Part shown: piece after piece, positions 35,578 to 45,048 of the stretch
How positions within the stretch are numbered: position 1 is the stretch's first letter
Layout: each line of letters begins with the position of its first letter
Assembly (NCBI GenBank): GCA_040403095.1
Contig: JBBALI010000018.1
Coordinates: 7,938-71,937, forward strand
Direction: 5' to 3'
DNA length: 64,000 bases
From: JAQVCM01 sp040403095
GTDB taxonomy: Bacteria; Bacteroidota; Bacteroidia; Flavobacteriales_D; Crocinitomicaceae
Translations under genes and position numbers: made by a program
The notes under the pieces: model-generated
The model's input: only the letters and a program-made list of their open reading frames with translations
Told to the model about the DNA's origin: nothing
Databases searched by the model: none

Positions 35578-38500
35578 ATGAAAAGAACAGTTACAAACGC
35601 TTTGCTTTTGCTATCTCTCATCCTATTTTCAGTTGGAACGACTTTCAGTCAATCTTCCACAGTAAAAGGGATGATTAGAGATTTGGAAGGAAAGCCAATT
35701 GATCAAGCCCAAGCAACGCTTGAAGGGAAATTCAAAGGAGGAACTTCCAATGCAACTGGATACTATGAAATAAAAACTGTAGAAGCAGGTGAATACAACT
35801 TGGTATTCAAAGCAGCAGGTTTTACTACAATTACACAAAAAATCACTGTTGTTTCAGGGAAAGATTTGGTGGTTGATGCAAGTATGAAGGATGAAGTTGA
35901 AGAAGTTGAAGAATTGGTTGTTATTGGTTATGGATCAACAAGAACAAAAGATTTGACTGGTTCTGCTACTGTTATCAGTGAGAAAGACTTCGCATCAGGT
36001 TCCGTTGCAACTCCAGAGCAATTAATCAGAGGTAAAGTTGCCGGAGTAAAAATCAATTCAAACGATGGTGCTCCAGGTTCTGGAAGTACAATTCGATTGA
36101 GAGGTGGAACTTCAATCAATGCGAGTAATGATCCATTAATCGTTGTTGATGGTGTGCCATTAGACAACGGTGGAATTTCAGGTGCCGCCAACCCACTTTC
36201 ATTAATTAACCCAAATGACATTGCATCCTTCGTGATTTTGAAAGATGCTTCTGCAACTGCTATCTATGGTTCCAGAGGGGCAAATGGTGTAATCCTAATT
36301 ACAACTAAAAAAGGGGACGGAGGAAATAGCAAATTGAGCGTTGTTTTGGATACGAAACAATCGATTTCAACCATTGCTAAATATGCAGATGTTTTGACTG
36401 GTGATGAATACAGAGAATTGGTAAATTCAAAAGGAACAGCAGCACAAAAAGCACTTTTAGGTACAGCAAATACAAACTGGCAAAAAGAAGTTTTCAGAGC
36501 AGCTTTCGTTACTGACAACAATGTTTCTGTAACAGGAGGAATCAAAAAATTACCGTACCGTTTGTCATTTGGTTCAAGATTGGAAAATGGACTGTTGTTG
36601 AGAGATAAGTTCAACAGAACTTCCGTTTCTTTAAATCTTACACCTACATTTTTTGACAAACATTTGCAGCTTGAATTCAATAACCGCATTGTTCAAACCA
36701 GTTCATTTTTTGCTGATAGAGGTGCATTAGGCGCTGCTTATTTTGATCCAACACAAGAAGTTAAAAGAGGTGACGAATCGGTTGGTGGATATTTTGAGTG
36801 GATGAAAGCCGGTAAACCAAATACTTTAGCTCCAAGAAATCCACTTGGATTAATCAATCAAAGAAATGACGAAAGCAAAGTAAATAGATACATTGGAAAT
36901 GCTAAATTGACTTACAAATTGCATTTCTTCCCACAAATCAAAGCAGTTGTAAACTTAGGTGCTGATTATTCGGAAGGTAGTGGCGAAGTTTCGGTAAACG
37001 CTAATTCTGCTGCAGGATATTACACAGGTGGAAGTTACAGTGTCTACAGATCAACAAAATCAAACAATGTAATTGATGCATATTTGAATTACAATAATGC
37101 TGAAAAAAAATCAAAACATTATATTGACATTACAGGAGGTTATACTTACCAGCATTGGCAATCATCAAGTCCAAACAATGCTACTTACAACTTAGCGCAA
37201 GATTCAATTATCGGAATACCTGCTGCTAACCCATTCTTCACTGAGAATGCTTTATTGTCATTTTATGGTCGTGGAATTTACACTTACAACAACAAATACG
37301 TATTCAACGCTACTTTGAGAAGAGATGGTTCTTCAAGATTTAGTCCTGATACACGTTGGGGATTCTTTCCGTCAGTTTCTGCAGCTTGGATTGTTTCAAA
37401 CGAAAAATTCATGCAAAAAGCTAAATGGTTGAACATGTTGAAAGTGAGAGCTGGATATGGAGTTGTTGGACAACAAGACGGAATTGGAGATTACTCATAT
37501 ATCTCAAACTATTTTGAAGGCGCAACGACAGCACAATATGCATTTGGAGGACAATACTATACTGTATTTAGACCAAGTGGATTTGACAGTAAATTGAAAT
37601 GGGAAGAAACTGAAAGTATCAATTTAGGAATTGATTTCGGTTTCAAAAATGACAGAATTAGCGGTGCGATTGATGTTTACCAAAAATCAACTTATGACTT
37701 ATTAGCGGTTGTTCCTGTTCCTGCAGGTACAAACTTCACCAATCAAATTTTGACGAATGTTGGCGGAATGAGAAACCGTGGTATTGAAATCAGCGGTAAC
37801 TTTGGATTGATTGCTAAAAAAGATTTGAGATTGGATCTAAGTGCAAATGCAACATACAACCAAAATAGAATCACTAAACTTTCACAAATTGATGATCCAA
37901 ATTCTCCAGGAATTTTAGCTGGTGGTATTTCTGGTGGTATTGGAAATAATGTTCAAACAAACAAAGTAGGAAATGCAACGTTCACTTATTTTGTTTATGA
38001 ACAAATTTATGATGCAGATGGAAAAATAATTGAAGTTGGTCAACAAGCGACTAAAGACATCAATGGTGATGGTAGTATCACTTCCGCTGACAAATGGAAA
38101 GATACCGACGCGTTTGTTGATAGAAATGGAGATGGAATCATAAATATCGATGACAGATATCTTTTCGATCAAGCGGCACCAAAAATGTTTTTTGGATTGT
38201 CTTTAAATTTAACATACAAAAAATGGTTCTTCGGACTTTCAGGTCGCGCAGAAACTGGAGGATACAATTACAACAATATCCATTCAAATAATGGAACTTT
38301 TCAATCAATTAACGGGACACAAGGTTTCTTGAGTAACATTTCAAATTTGTATTATGAAGAAGAAATGCAAAAAACAACTGAACGTCAATTGTTGAGTGAC
38401 CATTATTTAGAAAAATCTAATTTCTTCAGAATGGACTATATCAATATTGGATACAAGTTCGGAAAAATGAAATGGACTAAAAACAAGATTGGTTTAAATA

Positions 38501-38634
38501 CTGCATTGACAGTTCAAAACGTTTTCGTAATTACAAAATATTCAGGATTAGATCCAGAGGTAAACGGTGGTATTGATAACAATATTTATCCGAGACCAAG
38601 AGTTTACTCCTTGAATTTAACATTTGATTTTTAA
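35578..38634 (+). CDS. susC: SusC/RagA-family TonB-linked outer-membrane protein
   Basis: 1018 residues. Signal peptide (residues 1-24, ending near LFSVGTTFSQ), then a carboxypeptidase-like beta domain (~27-108, TVKGMIRDLEGKPIDQAQAT), the TonB-dependent-receptor plug (~110-235, with VIGYGSTRTKDLTGSATV, IRLRGGTSINASNDPLIVVDG, ILKDASATAIYGSRGANGVI), and a barrel ending in SLNLTFDF. It imports oligosaccharides with SusD. Context (alpha-glucan enzymes and the shared operator) suggests maltodextrin. The gene symbol reflects family membership; the substrate is inferred. SusD follows by 11 nt. Confidence 0.93.
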   Translation: MKRTVTNALLLLSLILFSVGTTFSQSSTVKGMIRDLEGKPIDQAQATLEGKFKGGTSNATGYYEIKTVEAGEYNLVFKAAGFTTITQKITVVSGKDLVVDASMKDEVEEVEELVVIGYGSTRTKDLTGSATVISEKDFASGSVATPEQLIRGKVAGVKINSNDGAPGSGSTIRLRGGTSINASNDPLIVVDGVPLDNGGISGAANPLSLINPNDIASFVILKDASATAIYGSRGANGVILITTKKGDGGNSKLSVVLDTKQSISTIAKYADVLTGDEYRELVNSKGTAAQKALLGTANTNWQKEVFRAAFVTDNNVSVTGGIKKLPYRLSFGSRLENGLLLRDKFNRTSVSLNLTPTFFDKHLQLEFNNRIVQTSSFFADRGALGAAYFDPTQEVKRGDESVGGYFEWMKAGKPNTLAPRNPLGLINQRNDESKVNRYIGNAKLTYKLHFFPQIKAVVNLGADYSEGSGEVSVNANSAAGYYTGGSYSVYRSTKSNNVIDAYLNYNNAEKKSKHYIDITGGYTYQHWQSSSPNNATYNLAQDSIIGIPAANPFFTENALLSFYGRGIYTYNNKYVFNATLRRDGSSRFSPDTRWGFFPSVSAAWIVSNEKFMQKAKWLNMLKVRAGYGVVGQQDGIGDYSYISNYFEGATTAQYAFGGQYYTVFRPSGFDSKLKWEETESINLGIDFGFKNDRISGAIDVYQKSTYDLLAVVPVPAGTNFTNQILTNVGGMRNRGIEISGNFGLIAKKDLRLDLSANATYNQNRITKLSQIDDPNSPGILAGGISGGIGNNVQTNKVGNATFTYFVYEQIYDADGKIIEVGQQATKDINGDGSITSADKWKDTDAFVDRNGDGIINIDDRYLFDQAAPKMFFGLSLNLTYKKWFFGLSGRAETGGYNYNNIHSNNGTFQSINGTQGFLSNISNLYYEEEMQKTTERQLLSDHYLEKSNFFRMDYINIGYKFGKMKWTKNKIGLNTALTVQNVFVITKYSGLDPEVNGGIDNNIYPRPRVYSLNLTFDF

Positions 38635-38645
38635 TACTTAGAATC

Positions 38646-40229
38646 ATGAAAAAAATAACACAAATTTTATTGGTTGCAGTCACACTGGGTGGGATTGTAG
38701 GATTGAATTCTTGTAAAAAGCAACTCAATTTGAAACCAAAATATGGATTAAACACAGAAACGGTATACGGAAACCCAGACAACTATATTCACGTTGTTGC
38801 AAAATTATATTCTGGCTTGTCGATGACAGGATTGCAAGGTCCTGCAGGAAATGGAGACATCGCTGGAATTGATGAAGGTTTTTCTGCTTATGTCCGTGTA
38901 CTTTTCAATTTACAAGAAGTACCAACCGACGAAGTTGTTTGCGGATGGAACGACCCAGGAATTCCTGAAATGAATAAAATGAACTGGTCTCCAGAAACTT
39001 CATTTGTCAAAGGAATGTATTACAGAATTTTTTACCAAATTACCCTTTGTAATGAATTCATCAGAGAAACATCTGAAACCAAAATGGATGAAAGAGGTTT
39101 TACTGAAGCACAAAAAGCAACAATTAGAGTTTATCAAAGTGAAGCACGTTTTTTGAGATCTTTGAGTTACTACCATGCAATGGATTTATTTGGAAATGTT
39201 CCTTTTGTAACCGAAGAAGACGAAGTTGGTGCTTTTCAGCCAAAAAGAATCTCACGTTCTGAGTTGTTCTCGTACGTTGAAACAGAGTTGTTAGCAATTG
39301 AAGGCCTACTATTGTCACCTAGTGCTGCGCCTTACGGAAGAGCGAATAAAGTTGCTGCTCAGTTTCTACTAGCAAAACTATACTTAAATGCTGAAGTTTA
39401 TACTGGTGCTGCAAAAAACTCTGAATGTGCAAACTACAGTTTAAAAGTAATTAATTCTGGTTCTTATTCTTTGGATGACAATTACCAAGATATTTTCTTA
39501 GCTGACAACAATACTTCGCCAGAAATTATCTTTCCAGTTATTTATGATGGAGTTAATGCACAAAGTTGGGGAGGTACTACTTTCTTAGTAAATGCTGCAA
39601 TTGGTGGAACTATGATTCCTGCTGACTATGGAGTTAACGGTGCTTGGGGTGGTTTAAGAACAACTTCAGCTTTTGTTAATAAATTTCCAGATTCTACTTT
39701 GGATGGTAGATTCTTGTTTTACAGAGATGGACAATCAAAAGATATTACTAATTTGTCAACTTTCGCTGAAGGTTATGCTTTTCCGAAATTCAAAAACAAA
39801 ACTAAAACTGGAGCTAATGGTTCAGGAAATGCGTTGAGTGCTCAAGCTGACATTGATTTTCCAATGTTTAGATTGGCTGATGCATATTTGATGTATGCAG
39901 AAGCGGCTTTAAGAGGTGGTGGAGATATTAGCCAAGGTTTGGGTTATGTGAATCAACTTCGTCAAAGAGCTTATGGAAATTCAACTTTCAATTTTGCTTC
40001 CATTACTTTAGACGACATTATTGACGAAAGAGCAAGAGAATTGAGCTGGGAGTGCACTAGAAGAACTGATTTGATTCGTTTCAACTTGTTTACTACATCA
40101 ACTTATGTTTGGCCTTTCAAAGGAGGAGATTTAACTGGAGTTGGTGTTTCATCGATTTATAATCTTTACCCTATCCCAACCGCGGATATTGTTTTAAATC
40201 CAAATTTAATTCAGAATAGCGGTTATTAA
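38646..40229 (+). CDS. susD: SusD/RagB-family outer-membrane lipoprotein
   Basis: 527 residues. Lipobox LNSC (residues ~20-23, followed by KKQLNLKP) marks an outer-membrane lipoprotein. Family features: TPR-like helices with LRSLSYYHAMDLFGNVPFVTEED, RISRSELFSYVETELLAIE, RANKVAAQFLLAKLYLNAE and the C-terminal RQRAYGNSTFNF ... DIIDERARELSWECTRRTDLIRF. It caps the SusC transporter and binds glycans on the cell surface. A strong terminator follows and no SusE-like gene is adjacent; a SusE-like domain occurs instead near 60.5 kb. Confidence 0.93.
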   Translation: MKKITQILLVAVTLGGIVGLNSCKKQLNLKPKYGLNTETVYGNPDNYIHVVAKLYSGLSMTGLQGPAGNGDIAGIDEGFSAYVRVLFNLQEVPTDEVVCGWNDPGIPEMNKMNWSPETSFVKGMYYRIFYQITLCNEFIRETSETKMDERGFTEAQKATIRVYQSEARFLRSLSYYHAMDLFGNVPFVTEEDEVGAFQPKRISRSELFSYVETELLAIEGLLLSPSAAPYGRANKVAAQFLLAKLYLNAEVYTGAAKNSECANYSLKVINSGSYSLDDNYQDIFLADNNTSPEIIFPVIYDGVNAQSWGGTTFLVNAAIGGTMIPADYGVNGAWGGLRTTSAFVNKFPDSTLDGRFLFYRDGQSKDITNLSTFAEGYAFPKFKNKTKTGANGSGNALSAQADIDFPMFRLADAYLMYAEAALRGGGDISQGLGYVNQLRQRAYGNSTFNFASITLDDIIDERARELSWECTRRTDLIRFNLFTTSTYVWPFKGGDLTGVGVSSIYNLYPIPTADIVLNPNLIQNSGY

Positions 40230-40250
40230 TTTAAGTTTTCTCATAATTTA

Positions 40251-40287
40251 AAATGGCGGTTGAATATTTCAACCGCCATTTTTTTTA
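40251..40287 (+). terminator. Strong terminator after susD
   Basis: 14-bp perfect stem (AAATGGCGGTTGAA / TTCAACCGCCATTT) with a 3-nt loop and a T-run, 21 nt after the susD stop. Confidence 0.95.
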
Positions 40288-40424
40288 CACTTTAACCTAG
40301 ATCAAAAAATTTCTTTGTAGTTGCTGATGAATTACCTAAACTCTTTCGAGTACATGTGGGAAACAAAGTAAAACATCTTTGTAAAAATGTCACGAAATCA
40401 ACCATTTTTACATTTTCTACCAGA

Positions 40425-40988
40425 CTATTTCATCATCCAAGATCCTCCAACGCTAATCACGTTTTGTAATTGTAAATATTCTTCATAAGTATTTCCATCA
40501 ATTCCTCCAGTTGGACAAAAAGTAATTGCAGGAAAAACTTGACCATACGTTTTCAAAGCACCAATTCCTCCAAACAAATTGGCTGGGAAAAATTTAAACA
40601 CATTCCAGCCTAATTGAATTCCAGAGATGATATCACTAGGAGTTGCCACACCAGGAATAAAAGCAATTCCTGAATTAACTAAATCATCGGCTAATAAAGG
40701 ACTAATTCCTGGGCTAACAATAAAGTCAACACCAATTTCCTTTACTTTTTGAATTTGTGTTTTATTCACAACCGTCCCTACTCCAAGTGAAATTTGATTT
40801 CCATATTTTGCCTTTATAATTTCAAGTGCTTGAAATGCAAAATCAGTCCTTAAAGTAACTTCGATGCAAAAAATATTTTTAGCAATTAAAGACGTGATTA
40901 TTCCATCAATTTCATCCTCAGAATGAATTGTAACCACAGGAACAATTGGATGTTTCGCTAAAATTTGTTGTATGTTATTTTGTATCAT
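40425..40988 (-). CDS. eda: KDPG aldolase (2-keto-3-deoxy-6-phosphogluconate aldolase)
   Basis: 187 residues from the ATG at 40988. Last enzyme of the Entner-Doudoroff pathway: KDPG to pyruvate and glyceraldehyde-3-phosphate. Motifs: CIEVTLRT with the conserved Glu and Arg, GVGTVVN, FIVSPGISPLL, FIPGVATPSDI, NVFKFFPANLFGG with the Schiff-base Lys in FKFFPA, and FCPTGGID. Slightly shorter than the typical ~205-residue enzyme. A longer in-frame start overlaps edd and is rejected. It follows the edd stop by 10 nt and ends the zwf-pgl-edd-eda operon. Confidence 0.95.
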   Translation of the reverse strand: MIQNNIQQILAKHPIVPVVTIHSEDEIDGIITSLIAKNIFCIEVTLRTDFAFQALEIIKAKYGNQISLGVGTVVNKTQIQKVKEIGVDFIVSPGISPLLADDLVNSGIAFIPGVATPSDIISGIQLGWNVFKFFPANLFGGIGALKTYGQVFPAITFCPTGGIDGNTYEEYLQLQNVISVGGSWMMK

Positions 40989-40998
40989 TTCGACTCTT

Positions 40999-42795
40999 TT
41001 AAATAAAACTTGCACCTTCTTCACTGGAAGTAACAATGGTTCTCATGTTGGCAAACATCTCTCTTCCTAATCCAAAAACTTCTGAATTGTCCTTCGTTCT
41101 TGTTTCTCTCAATTCAACATCCGGAGTTAAACAAGTTAAAATACCATGTATCGCGTCAAATTGAATCAAATCACCTGTTTGAATCTTACCAATCAAACCA
41201 CCATCTCTGGCTTCTGGAACCACATGGATTGCCGACGGCACTTTTCCTGATGCTCCTGACATTCTTCCATCTGTAACCAAAGCTACTTTGTGTCCTCTTT
41301 TTTGAATGATTGAAAGCGTTGGTGTCAATTGATGTAATTCTGGCATTCCATTTTGTTTTGGACCTTGAAAAGGAATCACAGCGATGAAATCCTTGTTTAA
41401 CTCGTCGTTTTTAAAAGCCTTAATTAAATCCTCTTGTTCCTCAAAAACAATTGCTGGAGCTTCAATAAATAAATGCTCAGTCGCAACTGCAGAGGTTTTA
41501 ATCACTGAACGACCAATATTTCCTTTCATGATTCTAATTCCGCCTTCAAACTGAAAAGGATTCAATGCGCTTCTTAAAATAGATTCGTTCAAAGTGTTCT
41601 TTGACCCTTCAACCCAAATTATTTCGTCATTCTCAATTTTCGGTTCTTGTGTATATTTATCTAATCCAAAACCAAGAATCGTATAAACATCTTGATGTAG
41701 TAATTCGTTTTCTAGCAAAGTTCTAATCACAAATCCCATTCCACCGGCAGCATGAAAATGATTGACATCTGCTGCTCCATTTGGATAAATTCTGGTCAAT
41801 AAAGGAACAATTTTAGACAAATCTGAAAAATCTTCCCAATTGATAATAATTCCAGCCGCTCTTGCAATCGCAATCAAATGTATCGTATGATTGGTTGAGC
41901 CACCAGTTGCCAGCAAGCCGATAATTCCATTCACAACCGTTTTTTCGCTGATAATCGAAGCCAATGAACTGTCAAATGACTTTTGTCTAATTAAATTAAT
42001 CAAGGTTTTTACGCCTTCTTCATTCAATTTTTCACGCAACTTTGTTCCTGGATTCACAAAACTAGAACCCGGAAGTTGAAGTCCCATGATTTCCATCAAC
42101 ATTTGATTGCTGTTGGCAGTTCCGTAAAATGTGCAAGTACCTGGTGAATGATAAGAATCTGATTCGCCTTTCAACAAGGCAACTCTATCAATTTTTCCTT
42201 CAGCAAAATCTTGGCGAATTTTCGCTTTTTCGTCGTTGCTAATTCCAGTTTCCATTGGTCCACCAGGCAAAAAAACCGTTGGTAAATAACCGAACTTGAG
42301 TGACCCCATCATCAATCCTGGAATTATTTTATCACAAATCCCCAAATTGATTACACCATCAAAAACATTGTGCGACAATGAAATCACTGACGACATCGCA
42401 ATTACATCCCTGCTAAAAAGAGATAATTCCATTCCGTCTTGGCCTTGTGTAACTCCATCACACATAGCAGGAACGCCACCCGCAACTTGCGCAACCGCAT
42501 TGTACTTATTCGCGTAATCTCTAATGTATTTAGGATAATCCTCGTAGGTTTTGTGCGCAGAAAGCATGTCATTGTATGCTGTCACAATTCCTAAATTTGG
42601 TTGGTAATTTTCAGCCAAAACAGCTTTGTCATGACTACCACATCCCGCAAAGGCATGCGCTAAATTTCCGCAATGCAAAGAACCTCTCACATATTCTGTT
42701 CTGAATTGAGATTGCATTTGTTCTAAATATTTTTTTCTTGTTACAGAACTTCTTTCGATAATTCGATTGGTAACTTCTTGAATAATTTCTTTCAT
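40999..42795 (-). CDS. edd: Phosphogluconate dehydratase
   Basis: 598 residues, close to the E. coli Edd length. It converts 6-phosphogluconate to KDPG with an Fe-S cluster. Motifs: NLAHAFAGCGSHDKAVLAE, YNDMLSAHKTYEDYP, CDGVTQGQDGMELSLFSRDVIAMS, INLGICDKIIPGLMMGSLKFG, PGTCTFYGTANSNQMLMEIMGLQLPG and VALVTDGRMSGASGKVPSAIHV, matching Edd rather than the related IlvD. Conserved Cys residues for the cluster are present. The start at 42795 is 5 nt after the pgl stop; eda starts 10 nt after its end. Confidence 0.96.
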   Translation of the reverse strand: MKEIIQEVTNRIIERSSVTRKKYLEQMQSQFRTEYVRGSLHCGNLAHAFAGCGSHDKAVLAENYQPNLGIVTAYNDMLSAHKTYEDYPKYIRDYANKYNAVAQVAGGVPAMCDGVTQGQDGMELSLFSRDVIAMSSVISLSHNVFDGVINLGICDKIIPGLMMGSLKFGYLPTVFLPGGPMETGISNDEKAKIRQDFAEGKIDRVALLKGESDSYHSPGTCTFYGTANSNQMLMEIMGLQLPGSSFVNPGTKLREKLNEEGVKTLINLIRQKSFDSSLASIISEKTVVNGIIGLLATGGSTNHTIHLIAIARAAGIIINWEDFSDLSKIVPLLTRIYPNGAADVNHFHAAGGMGFVIRTLLENELLHQDVYTILGFGLDKYTQEPKIENDEIIWVEGSKNTLNESILRSALNPFQFEGGIRIMKGNIGRSVIKTSAVATEHLFIEAPAIVFEEQEDLIKAFKNDELNKDFIAVIPFQGPKQNGMPELHQLTPTLSIIQKRGHKVALVTDGRMSGASGKVPSAIHVVPEARDGGLIGKIQTGDLIQFDAIHGILTCLTPDVELRETRTKDNSEVFGLGREMFANMRTIVTSSEEGASFI

Positions 42796-42800
42796 TTCAA

Positions 42801-43460
42801 TTAAATTGAATAATAAACTTGAAGTTTATCATTAAAAAACGATATCGGCAGTTGATTTTCTGTCGAAGTTTCAAAAACATGCAACTTCTTTTCGCCTGAT
42901 AACATCAAAATAATATTTTCTGCTTGCAATAGCATCGCGGTACTGCAAGTTATTCTTTCATTTGGAAAATTTGGAGATATCGTATTGTAAATTCCAATTT
43001 CTTGAGATCTAAGTAATTGCTCTGAAACGGCATCGTTTGGAAAAAGAGAAGCAGTGTGACCATCTTCGCCCATTCCTATAAGCACCAAATCCAATTGATT
43101 GTGAAAAACTTCGTAATTTGAACTAATGTTTTTTACATTTTCCATTTGGTCAGCACTATTTTCAACCATTCCATAGAATGTAGCTGTTGAAGCGTAATTT
43201 TGAATCAACTTTTCGCGAATCATTTTTTCGTTGCTAAACTCATTGTTTGGTGCAACAAATCTTTCATCAACCAGTCCGATAATCACTTTTGACCAATCTA
43301 ATTCAATGTTTGACATCAATTCATACAAATGAATCGGAGAAGAACCACCAGACAACAAAATATTCGCTGAACCTTTTTCAGAGATCGCTTGCTGAATGAT
43401 TTTTACCAAATCATCACACAATGATTGATCGAGTTGATCTTTTGAATTAAACTCCTTCAT
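42801..43460 (-). CDS. pgl: 6-phosphogluconolactonase
   Basis: 219 residues from the ATG at 43460. Hydrolyses 6-phosphogluconolactone. DevB/SOL-type family motifs: ILLSGGSSPIHLYELM, VIIGLVDERFVAPNNEFSNE, LDLVLIGMGEDGHTASLFPN, and CSTAMLLQAENIILMLSGEKK. The longer in-frame extension (to 43535) lies within zwf and is rejected. Its start overlaps the end of zwf by 14 nt, and edd follows with a gap of 5 nt. Confidence 0.93.
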   Translation of the reverse strand: MKEFNSKDQLDQSLCDDLVKIIQQAISEKGSANILLSGGSSPIHLYELMSNIELDWSKVIIGLVDERFVAPNNEFSNEKMIREKLIQNYASTATFYGMVENSADQMENVKNISSNYEVFHNQLDLVLIGMGEDGHTASLFPNDAVSEQLLRSQEIGIYNTISPNFPNERITCSTAMLLQAENIILMLSGEKKLHVFETSTENQLPISFFNDKLQVYYSI

Positions 43461-44931
43461 TGAATTTCGGATTGGTTGACCAAGTATGATTTTCCTCCAT
43501 GATTTGTTCGCCCGGACCCCAAGTCCCTGCTTCATAAAGAATATTTTTTTGATTGGCTTTTTTCCAACTATTTACAACTGATTCAATCCAAATCCAAGCG
43601 GCTTCAAGTTCATCTTGACGCATGAAAAGCGTTTGTTCACCTCTCAAAATATCTACAATTAATCTCTCATACGCTTCTGGAAAACGTTCGTTGAACGAAT
43701 CCATGTAATCCAACTTCAAAGAAATTGGACGATATCTGTAACCACCAGGGCCAGGCAATTTGGTCATTTGAACCAATTCAATCCTTTCCTCAGGCTGCAA
43801 ACGCATGATTAATTTATTACCAGGAATATCGCCTTGTGCGTGAAAAACGTTGTGCTTTACACTTTTGAAATTGATGACGATTTCAGAATATCTTTTGCTC
43901 ATCCTTTTACCAGTTCTCAAATAGAATGGCGTGTTTTTCCATCTCCAATTGTCAATGTGCGCTTTGATGGCAACAAATGTTTCAGTGGACGATTCATATT
44001 TACTAATATCTTCCAAATAGGAATTTAAGGAATGACCGTCTACTTTTCCTCTGGTATATTGACCTTTTGCGGAATCAGTTAAGATTGTTTTTTCATCTAA
44101 TAATCGCAAAGATTTTAATACTTTCAATTTCTCATTCCTTACAGAATCTGCATCCAATTGCGCAGGTGGTTCCATCGCAACCAAACACAACAATTGAAGT
44201 AAGTGATTTTGAACCATGTCCAATAAAGCACCACTGTTGTCGTAATATTCTCCGCGTTTTTCAACACCTAAACTTTCGGCAACTGTGATTTGAATAGATT
44301 CTATATGTTCAGAATTCCAAGCACTTTCAAAAAGGTGATTCGCAAATCTCAAAACCATTAAGTTCTGAACTGTTTCTTTACCTAAATAATGGTCAATTCT
44401 ATAAATCTGCTTCTCACTAAAGGATCTGCTAATGGTTGCATGAATATTTTTGGAAGAAGCCAAACTATTTCCCAAAGGTTTTTCAAGTACAACTTTACTG
44501 CTATCATTGATTAATCCACACGCATTTAATGCATCTCCAATTTCCCCAAAAGCATCCGATGGAGTAGATAAATAGTAAACATTCTGAAAACTCGGATTTT
44601 TATCCAATTCATTTTTCAAAGGTTGATAATCTTCAATCGAATGTCCAGGAAGAGTTAGCACAATTATTTTGGTCAAAAAAGTCTCAACTGTTTTCTGATC
44701 AACCGCATAATCTGTTGATTCAGAGATGAATTTTCTTAAACGCTCATTAAAAGCAACGTGTTTATCATTCGATCTCGTAATTGCATAAATATTGAAATCT
44801 ACATTTAATTGCTTATCAACAAATCGGTGAAAAAGTGCAGGGTAAATTTTACGTACTGCCAAGTCGCCATCTCCGCCAAAAATGACAGCGTTGAATGGTT
44901 TTATAATGGGTGCTTTTTTTGTTTGAGCCAT
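43447..44931 (-). CDS. zwf: Glucose-6-phosphate 1-dehydrogenase
   Basis: 494 residues from the ATG at 44931. Oxidises glucose-6-phosphate to 6-phosphogluconolactone, the entry into Entner-Doudoroff and the oxidative pentose phosphate pathway. Motifs: FNAVIFGGDGDLAVRKIYPAL (nucleotide-binding GxxGDLAxRK), YLSTPSDAFGEI, VVLEKPLGNS, the active-site RIDHYLGKETVQNL, and the late TPFYLRTGKRM. The gene ends within pgl. An operator-like palindrome and a TATATTTG -7 box lie upstream (44965-44999). Confidence 0.95.
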   Translation of the reverse strand: MAQTKKAPIIKPFNAVIFGGDGDLAVRKIYPALFHRFVDKQLNVDFNIYAITRSNDKHVAFNERLRKFISESTDYAVDQKTVETFLTKIIVLTLPGHSIEDYQPLKNELDKNPSFQNVYYLSTPSDAFGEIGDALNACGLINDSSKVVLEKPLGNSLASSKNIHATISRSFSEKQIYRIDHYLGKETVQNLMVLRFANHLFESAWNSEHIESIQITVAESLGVEKRGEYYDNSGALLDMVQNHLLQLLCLVAMEPPAQLDADSVRNEKLKVLKSLRLLDEKTILTDSAKGQYTRGKVDGHSLNSYLEDISKYESSTETFVAIKAHIDNWRWKNTPFYLRTGKRMSKRYSEIVINFKSVKHNVFHAQGDIPGNKLIMRLQPEERIELVQMTKLPGPGGYRYRPISLKLDYMDSFNERFPEAYERLIVDILRGEQTLFMRQDELEAAWIWIESVVNSWKKANQKNILYEAGTWGPGEQIMEENHTWSTNPKFNEGV

Positions 44932-44964
44932 AAAAATTGAATTATCAACTTTACATTGAAAAAT

Positions 44965-44972
44965 CAAATATA
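44965..44972 (-). promoter_or_regulatory. zwf -7 element (TATATTTG)
   Basis: Minus-strand TATATTTG, a full TAnnTTTG match 33 nt before the zwf ATG. No TTG -33 is at the usual distance; instead the palindrome at 44977-44999 occupies that region. Confidence 0.55.
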
Positions 44973-44976
44973 CGAG

Positions 44977-44999
44977 CTTTACGTCAATTTTACACTAAG
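44977..44999. promoter_or_regulatory. Operator-like palindrome at the zwf promoter
   Basis: CTTTACGT-CAATTTT-ACACTAAG; the right arm matches the consensus fully and the left partly. It lies immediately upstream of the zwf -7 element. Confidence 0.6.
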
Positions 45000-45048
45000 T
45001 ATTCGAAAAAATTAACAATTAATTAATGTACTTTGTACAATAAGTGTG

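Noticed and set aside
45027..45039. TGTAC-TTT-GTACA palindrome near the regulator's end, considered as an eighth operator site
   Set aside because: It lacks the GTGT/ACAC arms at the right spacing and has no adjacent promoter element; it may be a weak hairpin after the regulator gene.
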